Assembly (NCBI GenBank): GCA_022432975.1
Contig: CM039511.1
Span: forward strand, 25,349,153-25,413,152
Direction: 5' to 3'
From: Begonia masoniana
Lineage: Eukaryota; Streptophyta; Magnoliopsida; Cucurbitales; Begoniaceae
Length of the DNA: 64,000 nt
Positions 34,611 to 45,050 of the stretch are shown piece by piece. A program made the translations under genes and the position numbers. A model generated the notes under the pieces. It was not told the DNA's origin, did no database searches, and saw only the letters and a list, made by a program, of their open reading frames with translations. Within the stretch, counting starts at the first letter, position 1. Each line of letters opens with the position of its first letter.

Positions 34611-36959
34611 TTAATGTTTTTTTCCGTCATGTGGCACTTCATCATCTTTTATCAAGAAACAGTCTTCAGCATCATCTGGAAATTTCATCGCTTTCAGCAC
34701 ATTGAATGTGATTTGCTGATCATTAACTCTCATTGTAAGTTCACCTTTCTGGACATCGATAAGTGTTCTCCCAGTAGCTAAGAAAGGTCTTCCCAGAATT
34801 ATGGGCACTTCATGATCTGCTTCGTAATCCAAAATAATGAAGTCTACTGGGAAAATGAACTTGTCTACCTTCACGAGCACGTCTTCTATCTTTCCTTGAG
34901 GGTGCGTTAGTGATCGGTCGGCAAGCTGCAGAGTTACTGTTGTTGGCCGAGCTTCTCCAATTCCCAACTTCTTAAAAATTGACATGGGCATCAAGTTGAT
35001 ACTAGCTCCAAGATCACATAGAGCTCTTCCGAAATAATTATTGCCGATTGTACAGAGAATGATGAAACTACCAGGATCCTTCAGCTTCGGTGGTATTTTT
35101 TTCTGTAGAATGTAGCTGGTCTCTTCGGTCATAGCAACCATCTCATATTCTCCCAATCTTCTCTTCTTTGATAAAATATCTTTCATGAATTTCATATAGT
35201 TGGGCATCTGTTCAAGGGCTTCCACCAAAGGCACATTGATGTGAAGTTGCTTCAAAACATCCAAGAATTTTTTAAATCGCTTTTCCTGGTTGTGTTTTTG
35301 TAGCCTCTGTGGAAACGGTGGAGGAGGTTTTTGGAGTTGCATTTCTGGAGGTCGATGCTGCTGCGATGCTGCGAGCAGAACTGCAGCATTGATATTAATT
35401 TCGCCAGATTCCAGATTATTCTCTTCTACCTCCTCAGTACTCTCTTTCTCAATCATCACTTCTCTTTCCTGTAAATCCTCAGTATTGGGTTGCTTTTCTG
35501 TTTCTTTTTCTTGGCTATTAACCAATGACTTTTCTATCCTCCGTGGCTTTTCTGGAATCTCTACCTCCCTTCCATTCCTTAGTAAAATAGCATTGCAGTG
35601 TTCTTTCCCCGGTCTTTGGGGAACTTCAGTGTCGCTGGGTAGTTGTCCACTGCTTCTTGAATTTGCAGATTGAGCTAGCTGCCCCAGTTGAGTTTCAATG
35701 TTCTTTATCGAAGCTGATAAATTCTGCAAAATTATATCTGTCCTTGCGGCATACTCCCTTGCAAAGTTGTCTGGTTTTTCTTGAACTGTTGGCTTATGAA
35801 CTTGCTGGTTGTAATTCTGAGCAAAGTTATCAGTCGATCTTGTTGGTATTGCACTGTTCTGTTGTTGGGAATTCCATTGGAAGTTCGGGTGCTGTCTCCA
35901 TCCAGGGTTGTACGTCTGTGAGTATGGGTTATTATTTCGATTATACCCCACGTAATTTGCCGACTCAGGATTTGTCGGGCATGAACTTTCATCATGATTC
36001 TCCCTGCAGAAAATGCATGAAATCTCTCTGGTTACTAGATGTTGCTGTTTGTTCATGGCTTTGATGGCATTTTCGAGTGAGGCTATCTTTGCATTAAGAG
36101 CTGCTACTTCATCTACCTCATAACTTCCAGGTGCTCTCCTTGTGGATTGCATTCTGTCTGAAGGCCACTGATAACTGTTCACTGCCATTCTTTCCAGCAA
36201 ATCGTAAGCTTCGTTGAATGATTTTGACAGCAGTGTTCCATTCGCTGCTGCGTCGATAATCGATCGGGTCTGTCCTTTCAACCCGTTGTAAAACGTTTCC
36301 AGTTGGATCCAGTGAGGGATCCCGTGATTTGGACACTGTCTCAGCAACTCTTTAAATCTATCCCATGCTTCGTAGAGGGATTCTCCATCTCTTTGCTGAA
36401 AACTGGTGATCTCGTTTCTCATCCTTGCATTCCTTACTGGTGGATGGTACTTCATAATAAACTTTTTAGCTAGATCCCCCCATGTAGTTATGGTATCTGA
36501 AGGAATGCTGTTCAACCAATCTCTGGCGCGATCTCTCAAGGAATATGGGAAGAGCTTCAGTCTCAGGGCCTCTGCAGATACTCCAGGGAAGTTAAATGAA
36601 TCACTTACTTCTCCAAAAACCTTTAAATGGCGATGAGGATTATCTGTTATAGCTCCAGTAAATTGTCCAACAGTTTGAAGCATTTGGAACATCACAGGTT
36701 TCAACTCAAATCTAATGGCACGAAGATCAGGTCTGATTATTCCAGGATTAAGATCGTTCAGTGTAGGAATTGCAAAATCCTGGATAGGTATATCTCTATC
36801 ATCACTAACATGTTCGACATTGATTCTTTCTTCCTGTGCATTCGCCATATTTTCTCCTTCAATAAACTGTTGCTGCTGTTGTCTTCTTCTAGCTCTAAAT
36901 GTCCTTTCAATTTCGGGATCTATGGGTACAAGATCATGTGCGTCTTCTTTGTCCGGCAT
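34611..36959 (-). CDS. Athila-like Gag-protease polyprotein, 782 aa
   Basis: An uninterrupted frame starting at ATG 36959. Residues 1-60 are charged and Gln-rich. The capsid domain covers about 100-265 (HLKVFGEVSDSF, LRLKLFPYSLRDRARDWLNS, GESLYEAWDRFKELLRQCP, ETFYNGL, NSYQW), typical of the Athila/Tat branch of Ty3/gypsy. A short helical stretch (283-305) is followed by a reduced knuckle CIFCRENHDESSC, one residue shorter before His than the usual CX2CX4HX4C. The aspartic protease motif is DLGAS at 649-653, the Athila-style variant of DTGA, followed by PVDFIILDYEAD and PIILGRPFLATG. It would form the particle and process Gag. It ends early, before any reverse transcriptase, though the intact frame suggests it could still make Gag. 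Confidence 0.9.
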   Translation of the reverse strand: MPDKEDAHDLVPIDPEIERTFRARRRQQQQQFIEGENMANAQEERINVEHVSDDRDIPIQDFAIPTLNDLNPGIIRPDLRAIRFELKPVMFQMLQTVGQFTGAITDNPHRHLKVFGEVSDSFNFPGVSAEALRLKLFPYSLRDRARDWLNSIPSDTITTWGDLAKKFIMKYHPPVRNARMRNEITSFQQRDGESLYEAWDRFKELLRQCPNHGIPHWIQLETFYNGLKGQTRSIIDAAANGTLLSKSFNEAYDLLERMAVNSYQWPSDRMQSTRRAPGSYEVDEVAALNAKIASLENAIKAMNKQQHLVTREISCIFCRENHDESSCPTNPESANYVGYNRNNNPYSQTYNPGWRQHPNFQWNSQQQNSAIPTRSTDNFAQNYNQQVHKPTVQEKPDNFAREYAARTDIILQNLSASIKNIETQLGQLAQSANSRSSGQLPSDTEVPQRPGKEHCNAILLRNGREVEIPEKPRRIEKSLVNSQEKETEKQPNTEDLQEREVMIEKESTEEVEENNLESGEININAAVLLAASQQHRPPEMQLQKPPPPFPQRLQKHNQEKRFKKFLDVLKQLHINVPLVEALEQMPNYMKFMKDILSKKRRLGEYEMVAMTEETSYILQKKIPPKLKDPGSFIILCTIGNNYFGRALCDLGASINLMPMSIFKKLGIGEARPTTVTLQLADRSLTHPQGKIEDVLVKVDKFIFPVDFIILDYEADHEVPIILGRPFLATGRTLIDVQKGELTMRVNDQQITFNVLKAMKFPDDAEDCFLIKDDEVPHDGKKH

Positions 36960-37054
36960 AAATCAATAATATCTGAAAATAGATAAACAAAATAAAATAA
37001 AATAACGTAAAATAAAATAAAATAATTATAGCAAAATAATAACAACTAAACAAT

Positions 37055-37073
37055 ATCCCCGGCAACGGCGCCA
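37055..37073 (-). other. Primer binding site matching tRNA-Asp
   Basis: The plus strand reads ATCCCCGGCAACGGCGCCA, which equals the 3' end of plant tRNA-Asp including CCA; on the minus strand it is the primer complement. It lies six bases from the 5' LTR. tRNA-Asp priming is characteristic of Athila-type elements. Confidence 0.93.
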
Positions 37074-37079
37074 AAAACT

Positions 37080-38670
37080 TGTTAGTGTTTTTACACACTT
37101 ACACGCAAGTGCACGTGTCGCTAACAAAGTAATAGAGTAAGTAGAGTATCAATCCCACGAGGATAACGTTAGCTATATTTAAATTGCTATAAAAATATGA
37201 TAAAAATACTAAATTGCTGGATAAAAATTAGAAATAAAATATGAATAATGATGCAATAAAATAAAGCAAGTTGAACGAGGTAAAATCAATGAATAAAAGC
37301 CTTGGCTAGGATCGATTTCTTTGTTACGATGATTTTACTACTGATGCTGTGGTAATGCTCTACAGCATTATCTAAAAAACAGCAAGAATAAAAATTATTT
37401 TCTAGGATTCTTTCGAATTGCCTAGGTAAATTCAAATCAGAATATCTTTCTACCTTGAAAGAATGTGACTAAAATTGAATTTCCGATATGTGCTATTCTT
37501 ATTGCCAATCAAATTAATGTTAATCACGTTGTAACAAAGTAATTCAATTAATTATTCATGCATCTAAAATTTATATCTATCTATCGATACAATATAAATA
37601 TGAATAGTCAACCTATCTATCGATATGATCTGACTTAAGCAAGAAACATCACAAATAATTGTTCAATAGATAATCGCAGAAACAAAACCAAGATCGTAGC
37701 AAAATATCGCAACAAATACTATCGTCCTAACCAAGATTAAAAAGTTTAGCTACGAGACATAATTAAAATAAAACTAAAATCAATTGTGTTCATAGAAAAA
37801 TAATGCAATAAAAATAGTAGGAGAAGGAGAGTCTTCAAGGATCTGCGTCGATGGTCTTCTCCCAATTGTGAGTTCTCTGCCGCCAGCCTCCACACCAGAA
37901 TACCCTTTTGTTTTAAAAAATCTCGTTTTTAATTTTGCATGCCCACCTTCTTCTCTCTCCAGCCGCGTGAGGGATTCTCCAAAATCTTCTCTCTCTGCCA
38001 AACAAGGTAGTTACGCCAGAATTCTCCCCATCTAGCTATTACACAAGAATTTCTTTTCCTTTAAAAATATCCCTTTAATATTTGCATGCAATCCTCTCTT
38101 TCTCTCTCCAATCTCAATTTCATTTAATTTTTCCCCTTTTTAGCTTCCTTCCAGATTATTGCTTTTTCTCTCTCCTTGGCTTTTGTTATTCCACGTGTTT
38201 TCATCCTTCCACATCTTTCTTTTCAATTTGTTTTTCCCTCCTTTTTGGTCCTTTTCTTCATGTCATGTGTCATCTCCTCTTTTCCATAAAATCTTCATAT
38301 TGTTTGATTTTCCTTGATCGTAGTAATTTCTTCTCTCTCTTCTTATATTCTGCATCAATTTATAATCAAAATAAATCCTCAAATTTTGGCAACCATAATT
38401 TTCTCTAACAAATCCAACTTTTAAACTTGATTTTTCCAGCTATCATCTTTGCATTTAAATATGAAAATATAAAATTCAAATTAAAGAGAAAAATCATGCT
38501 TTTAATAGAAAATCTGCATTAAATATATTAAATTCAATCAAAGCCCTAATGCTGCAGCATTGCATAGCATTTGTAGTAAATTCATATCAATTTATTATTA
38601 CAATCACTCAATTCATCTAAGTTTTCTTATATAAAGTTAGCATAAAATGACTCTAAACTAAGAGTCATCA
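37080..38670 (-). mobile_element. Athila-like 5' LTR
   Basis: 1591 bp, same length as the 3' LTR. Differences seen by eye include TATCGATC/TATCAATC, GATACAAA/GATAAAAA and TGTTCTTCC/TGTTATTCC. Confidence 0.93.
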
Positions 38671-38945
38671 CGTGGCCAAAGACAGTAAGTACGTTACGGG
38701 GAATCCAGGTAAGTAGCAGATGTTTGTGTTTTGCCTTCGGGCCTATATCATTGAACGATATGGTTTGTTTGATTGCTTGCTTGGTTGTGTTGTGTGGTGT
38801 AGGTTGAGCATTTGTATTGGCATGCATCATGTTTTCAAACTACGAAAAACGAGTTTTTAGCATGATTTTGAAATGTGTGCATGAAACGTAAAAAGATAAG
38901 AAGAACTGCAACTTGATCTCGAGTAGAGCTGCCTCGTCGGGATTT
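38671..38945 (+). mobile_element. Solo LTR F, middle part
   Basis: It resumes after the CGTGG duplication, completes the interrupted micro-exon (ends 38708, AATCCAG/GTAAGTAGCAG), then has CGGGCCTATATCA and ATGCATCATGTTTTC. It breaks at 38945, where solo LTR D enters with GATTT (38941-38945). Confidence 0.85.
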
Positions 38946-39342
38946 TGTAACGACCCCAGAAGGATCGTCACAAAATTCATGACTTTCTTAATCATTTAAT
39001 TCTTATTACTCACACTCTATTCATTTTTGATAATATATTTTTTTTGAAACATAACTTAGCTCAAGATGTCATGCACTATTCAATAGGCATCGCTCGGCAG
39101 AGGAGTACATTATACATCTGCCGACGGGCAGGGTAAAATGCTCCATCCGATAAAAGATTTCAGCTCTTAAGCTGCACCTACCGATTGAGAAATAAACTTG
39201 CATCTGCCGATCATACCCCAACAGATTTCTATACTTAATTACTTACTCCTGCCGGTCGCTAAACGACAAGCATGGAGTTTACATCTTCCGGTAGAGAAAG
39301 ATTTCATCATCCGATTCATCACGTGAGACTCGCGTGACTCAC

Positions 39343-41185
39343 TATCACCGATAGCTTAAACGCACTACATCTACCGATCACTAGATGACAAAATAACACT
39401 CCCATCAACCGATAGCTTAAACGCACTACATCTACCGATCACTAGATGACAAAATAACACTCCCATCAACCGATAGCTTAAACGCACTACATCTACCGAT
39501 CACTAGATGACAAAATAACACTCCCATCAACCGATAGCTTAAACGCACTACATCTACCGATCACTAGATGACAAAATAACACTCCCATCAACCGATAGCT
39601 TAAACGCACTACATCTACCGATCACTAGATGACAAAATAACACTCCCATCAACCGATAGCTTAAACGCACTACATCTACGATCACTAGATGACAAAATAA
39701 CACTCCCATCAACCGATAGCTTAAACGCACTACATCTACGATCACTAGATGACAAAATAACACTCCCATCAACCGATAGCTTAAACGCACTACATCTACC
39801 GATCACTAGATGACAAAATAACACTCCCATCAACCGATAGCTTAAACGCACTACATCTACCGATCACTAGATGACAAAATAACACTCCCATCAACCGATA
39901 GCTTAAACGCACTACATCTACGATCACTAGATGACAAAATAACACTCCCATCAACCGATAGCTTAAACGCACTACATCTACGATCACTAGATGACAAAAT
40001 AACACTCCCATCAACCGATAGCTTAAACGCACTACATCTACCGATCACTAGATGACAAAATAACACTCCCATCAACCGATAGCTTAAACGCACTACATCT
40101 ACCGATCACTAGATGACAAAATAACACTCCCATCAACCGATAGCTTAAACGCACTACATCTACCGATCACTAGATGACAAAATAACACTCCCATCAACCG
40201 ATAGCTTAAACGCACTACATCTACCGATCACTAGATGACAAAATAACACTCCCATCAACCGATAGCTTAAACGCACTACATCTACCGATCACTAGATGAC
40301 AAAATAACACTCCCATCAACCGATAGCTTAAACGCACTACATCTACCGATCACTAGATGACAAAATAACACTCCCATCAACCGATAGCTTAAACGCACTA
40401 CATCTACGATCACTAGATGACAAAATAACACTCCCATCAACCGATAGCTTAAACGCACTACATCTACCGATCACTAGATGACAAAATAACACTCCCATCA
40501 ACCGATAGCTTAAACGCACTACATCTACCGATCACTAGACGACAAAATAACACTCCCATCAACCGATAGCTTAAACGCACTACATCTACCGATCACTAGA
40601 TGACAAAATAACACTCCCATCAACCGATAGCTTAAACGCACTACATCTACGATCACTAGATGACAAAATAACACTCCCATCAACCGATAGCTTAAACGCA
40701 CTACATCTACCGATCACTAGATGACAAAATAACACTCCCATCAACCGATAGCTTAAATGCACTACATCTACCGATCACTAGACGACAAAATAACACTCCC
40801 ATCAACCGATATCTTAAATGCACTACATCTACCGATCACTAGATGACAAAATAACACTCCCATCAACCGATAGCTTAAATGCACTACATCTACCGGTCAC
40901 TAGATGACAAAATAACACTCTCATCATCTGATAGCTTAAATGCACTACATCTACCGATCACTAGATGACAAAATAACACTCTTATCATTCGATAGCTTAA
41001 ACGCACTACATCTACCGATCACTAGATGACAAAATAACACTCCCATCAACCGATAGCTTAAACGTACTACATCTACCGGTCACTAGATGACAAAATAACA
41101 TTCTCATCATCCGATAGCTTAAACGCACTACATCTACCGATCACTAGATGACAAAATAACACTCATATCATCCGATAGCTTAACC
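39343..41185. repeat. 61-bp tandem array, about 30 copies, in LTR D
   Basis: Units with CATCTACCGATCACTAGATG, ACAAAATAACACTCCCATCA and ACCGATAGCTTAAACGCACT repeat about 30 times. Most are 61 bp; several are 60 bp, having CTACGATC for CTACCGATC. The central copies are almost identical, while copies near 40740-41185 are more varied. The repeat words are a derivative of the ATCGGCAGATG module at the same LTR position in E4 and LTR A. The 78-codon minus frames here are repeat by-products. Confidence 0.95.
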
Positions 41186-42271
41186 TTCATTGACTTCAAA
41201 CTTCAATGGCATAACATTCATATTAATGAAAATCAGTAACTCACCCAGAATTCATATAGCGGAAGACTTAAACAAACAGATTAACCAATGCTCCTTAAAA
41301 TTATTTCCAGGGTCAGTGGTCAACAGACATCTTTAAAAGAAGACTCAATGTTATAAAATAGACTCACCCTACTTAAACTATCATATTCATTATCATAATT
41401 AAAATCGTAAAAACATTAACCAGAGGTCTCATTTACCATCCAGCCAAAGATTTGCTCCCTGAACACCTTCTAGCAACCGAGGTTAGACATCCTCATTAAC
41501 TTTGAGATCCTCACCTGAAAACTCGTCACCTACATCATAAGGTTTAAACTATAAGCCTAATGCTTAGTAAGGAATGCAGTACTAATAAGTATGCATGAAT
41601 GCTCATTTTGAGAAAACAAATGCTCATGAATCTTTTCTTATTCATATTCATACTCAAGTCTTCATCCTTGTTCATCATTGATATTCATTGTTCATAATCA
41701 TCATTCATATACATCATTCATATTCATCGTTCATATTCATTGTTCATAATCATCATTCATATACATCATTCATATTCATCGTTCATATTCATTGTTCATA
41801 ATCATCATTCATATACATCATTCATGTTCATCGTTCATATTCTTCGTTCACGTTGTGTGGATTAAGGGAGGATTTGTGCTGGTAAAGGGGGTTTGACAGT
41901 GAGAGTGCACATAGTTCCCTTGCGGGTCGTATCATGGTCCTTCTTTTGGACAGTGACATACGCCAAACCGCCCCCAACCCTCGCTTAATTCACGTTGCAT
42001 AAGTTTTATATTCTTATCTTGTTCATGAGAAAGTATACTCTTAAAATATTTTCATATGCATAAAACATTCATGATGCATGAACATGAAGATTCTTAAATC
42101 ATCAAGCTACAGAACAGAGCACCATTCGACATGAAACCTTACCATTGAGCTAATCATCAGCATAAACATTAGACAGTAACATAAGGGAAACTTCTAGTCA
42201 TCGTATGAGTTTCTACCTAGTATCCTTTGATGTAGGGTCCTAATGACCGAGAAACCTACACATTAACTTAC

Positions 42272-42318
42272 CTGGTCTCCTTAGCAATTTGAGCTCCTTT
42301 CTCTTCAAACTTCTTCAC
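42272..42318 (-). other. Predicted LTR micro-exon, LTR D (47 nt)
   Basis: Minus strand: TTTTAACTACTGC upstream, GTTTTAG before it, CCAG/GTAAGTTAATG after it. No ATG inside. Confidence 0.55.
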
Positions 42319-42580
42319 CTAAAACATTTACATTGCAGTAGTTAAAACAAAATCCTATTAGTTCTAATCACAAGTCATCCTAGGATCTAATAGCTATAGT
42401 CACTCCCGAATCCTTAGTATTGTAACACCCGAGTTACGACTAGGTAATTTTCCTAACTGTATTAACGGTCATGAACATTTAATCTTCGCGGTTTAGAATT
42501 TTAAGGCAAGTGTAATTAATTACATGTGGGTTTAAACTAGGTCGAGTGGCAAAGTTGTAATAATAGAGGGCTTAAACCGA

Positions 42581-42588
42581 TATTTAAA
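42581..42588 (+). promoter_or_regulatory. TATA-like box of E4 5' LTR
   Basis: TATTTAAA about 160 bp into the LTR, followed by an ATG-free pyrimidine-rich stretch. The other LTRs have a TATA-like word in the comparable place, so U3 appears short and R-U5 about 2.3 kb. Confidence 0.5.
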
Positions 42589-43074
42589 GGAAGTGGAAAT
42601 GATTTAAACCTCATTAACTCACTGTAGCCGACATCCTCCATTCTCGGCGATACCTTCTCTCGCAAGCTCTCGCCCTCTGCCTGCCTGTAATCCTTCCTTC
42701 GACGACCAGTTCCCTTGCTATTTCTCGGTTACCTTACGCTCGAGGTATGAGTTAGACAATGTAGTTATCAGTTAATCGTTTAGCTCTGTTTTCAGCTTGA
42801 ACCCGTAACTCAAATCCTTAAACAACAGGGTAATAATATAGTTCATTGTTAATCTGAGAGTGATAATGTCATTCCGAATCAGTTTTGGACATTTAAAAAC
42901 AATCAACCCTGAGTAACCGATAGTCGAATCTGTCTATTTCAGTTCTTGGATTTCAGATCTTGCACAGAGCGTTTGACTAAGGATTCAGGATGGCTTTGTC
43001 TATTAGATCCTAGGATGACTTGAGGTTAGAACTTATAGGGCTTTGTTTTAACTACTGCAATGTGAATGTTTTAG

Positions 43075-43120
43075 GTGAAGAAGTTTGAAGAGAAAGAGCT
43101 CAAAGTGCTAAGGAGACCAG
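43075..43120 (+). other. Predicted LTR micro-exon, E4 5' LTR (46 nt)
   Basis: TTTTAACTACTGC upstream, GTTTTAG before it, CCAG/GTAAGTGAATG after it. No ATG inside. The copy in the 3' LTR is 50168-50213. Confidence 0.55.
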
Positions 43121-44114
43121 GTAAGTGAATGTATAGGTTTCTCGGTCAATAGGACCCTACATCAAAGGATGCTAAATAGAAACTCGTACGATGATTAGTA
43201 GTTCTCTCATGTTACTGTCTAGCATTTATGTCGACGAGTGGTTCGATAGTAAGCTTTTCATACTGGCTGAATGTTCTGTCCTACAGCTTGGACGAGTTAA
43301 AGAACCCCATGCTCATGCATTATCAATGTTTTATGCACATGAAAATGTTTTAAAAGCATGTTCTCTCATGAACAAGATAAGATGATAAAATCCCTACAAC
43401 GTGGATGAGTGGGGGTTGGGGGCGGTTCGGCGTATGTCACAGTCCACAGTAGGACATATGAATACAACCCGCAGTAGGGACCATGATCAAACTCACTGTC
43501 GAACCCCCTTTACCGGCACAAATCCTCTCTCATCCCACGCAACATGAACAATGATATGAATAACGAATATGGTTCAGCGATATGGACTATGATACGAACG
43601 ATGAATGTGTTTCAGCGACGTGAACTATGTTATGAATGATGAATATGGAATAATGATTATGAACAAGAAAAGACTCATGACCACGTTTTTCTCTGAATTA
43701 TGCATTCATGCATTCATGTTATTGTTGCATTCCTTACTAAGCATTAGGCTTATAGTTTAAACCTTTGATGTAGGTGACGAGTTTTCAGGTGAGGGATTCA
43801 AGTTAAATGAGGAAGTCTAAGTTTGGCTGTTGGAGAATGCTCAGTGTGACAGTGAAGGCTGGATTGGCGAATAAGTTCTCTGGTTTATGCTCTATGAACA
43901 TTATTAATGATTTTAATATGGAAGTATAAGTAGAATGAAGTTATTTCATAGTACTGGGATTTGAAATTATCTGGATGCTTACTGGATAGAGGATGGTACA
44001 GTTTATTGAATATCTTTTGTTAAGACTTCCGATATATGTACTCTGAGGGAATCATTGATTTCTGTTTACAGAAATGTTAAGTCTAGAAAGTTTGAGACTT
44101 GTTCATGATTATGT

Positions 44115-44730
44115 CTATTGGGAGATGATGTTTAGTCCTACCGGTAGGAGTGGTGTGTTTTCCATCGGTAGATGCAGGGTGTTTTCTATCGGTAGCTGTA
44201 GTATGTTATCAGTCGGTAAATATAAAGGATTTCTTTTGCTATCGGTAGAAGTAGTGAGATTTCTGTCGGTAGATACAGTGTGTTTATATCGGGTGATGTA
44301 GGAGTCTTTTTCCCTGTCGCCTAGTCATCGGTAGGTGTAGTTTATATATTTTTCCTGCTGACGTCATCGGCAAATACAGTTTGTTTATCTTCCTGCTGAC
44401 GTCATCGGCAGATGTAGTTTATATACCTTCCTGCTGACGACATCGGCAGACGCGGTTTGATTATCTGGCGGCTGACGTCATCGGCAGATGCGGTTTGTAT
44501 ATCTGCCGACGAATGTTTAATGAATTGTGTGGGATACACGTGACTGTCGGTTGATGTGAGAACTTACATCTACCGATGGGTGATTAATGAATCACGTGAA
44601 ATGTACGGGATAACCGGAAGATGTAGCTTTGTTTTTTTTCGGTAGATGTGAGCCCTCTCCTGCCTTGTCGTTTAGTGATCGGCAGATGAAAGTGAAGTTT
44701 CGTCGTTGAGTTCGGCAGATGCTTTTTTAA
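44115..44730 (+). repeat. ATCGGCAGATG / TGACGTCA array, E4 5' LTR
   Basis: Many copies of ATCGGTAGATG or ATCGGCAGATG, with TGCTGACGTCATCGGCA repeated three to four times between 44360 and 44490. The 3' LTR copy is at about 51200-51810. Confidence 0.85.
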
Positions 44731-44890
44731 AACCCCCAGCCAAATGTCTTATGTCATTGTCCATGTCCTACATGTCACTACAGAATTAGTATTTCCGCTG
44801 CTTAGTAAAGAAAAAAAAATATATAAAAGAGTGAAAGGAGTGAGTAAAGTCATGAATTACGTGGCGATCCTTCCCGGGTCATTACAATTA

Positions 44891-44902
44891 CGGTATCAAA
44901 GC
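44891..44902 (+). other. E4 primer binding site
   Basis: CGGTATCAAAGC, two mismatches from TGGTATCAGAGC, four bases after the LTR. Initiator tRNA-Met is the likely primer. Confidence 0.75.
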
Positions 44903-44977
44903 AAAACCAGGTTCTAAAACCGATTCTGCAGACTGCCTCCCGGCACTGACCTGTCACTTGAGTACTCTCCAGCAACT

Positions 44978-45040
44978 GTAAGTATTTATGATTTTAGTAA
45001 ATGTCACTAAGTTAAGATGTATCTATAACTATGTGTTTAG
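44978..45040 (+). other. Predicted intron before E4 gag (63 nt)
   Basis: GCAACT/GTAAGTATT to TGTGTTTAG/GAACCCC, ending ten bases before ATG 45051. It holds several ATGs and provides the false N-terminal extension of the open frame. Confidence 0.65.
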
Positions 45041-45050
45041 GAACCCCAAT

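Larger units (their letters stand above)
31299..38670 (-). mobile_element. Athila-like gag-protease element, pol deleted
   Basis: A 7.4-kb minus-strand element with two 1591-bp LTRs. It is flanked by CGCGG (31294-31298) and CGTGG (38671-38675), a 5-bp duplication with one C-to-T change. It carries a tRNA-Asp primer site, a gag-protease frame, a short integrase-end remnant and a polypurine tract, but no reverse transcriptase, RNase H or integrase core. It would need proteins from a full relative to move. By eye the LTRs differ at roughly nine bases, which suggests recent insertion. Confidence 0.9.
38946..42420 (-). mobile_element. Solo LTR D (minus), main part
   Basis: Together with 51972-52525 this is a solo LTR of about 4.0 kb, flanked by GATTT at 38941-38945 and 52526-52530. 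Read on minus it starts TGTAACACCCGACAAC at 52525 and ends GGGGTCGTTACA at 38946. It has a micro-exon at 42272-42318, the GGGGGCGGTTTGGCGTATGT module (about 41870-41990), GCATTAGGCTTATAG, an acceptor near 41530, and the 61-bp array. E4 interrupts it at 42420. Confidence 0.9.
42421..44886 (+). mobile_element. E4 5' LTR
   Basis: From TGTAACACCCGAG to GGTCATTACA. A TATA-like TATTTAAA lies at 42581, then a pyrimidine-rich leader without ATG up to the donor CGAG/GTATG at 42745. A micro-exon (43075-43120), AGGACCCTACATCA, a GGGGGCGGTTCGGCGTATGT module (43410-43530), GCATTAGGCTTATAG and the acceptor TTGATGTAG ending at 43773 follow. The ATCGGCAGATG/TGACGTCA array covers 44115-44730. Confidence 0.95.

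Noticed and set aside
39554..40093. Four 78-codon minus-strand frames
   Set aside because: They are successive registers of the 61-bp repeat, opened and closed by the 60-bp variants.
44988..45050. N-terminal extension of E4 Gag-Pol
   Set aside because: It falls in the conserved intron-like segment, and E5 and E4 share the later MVRG start.
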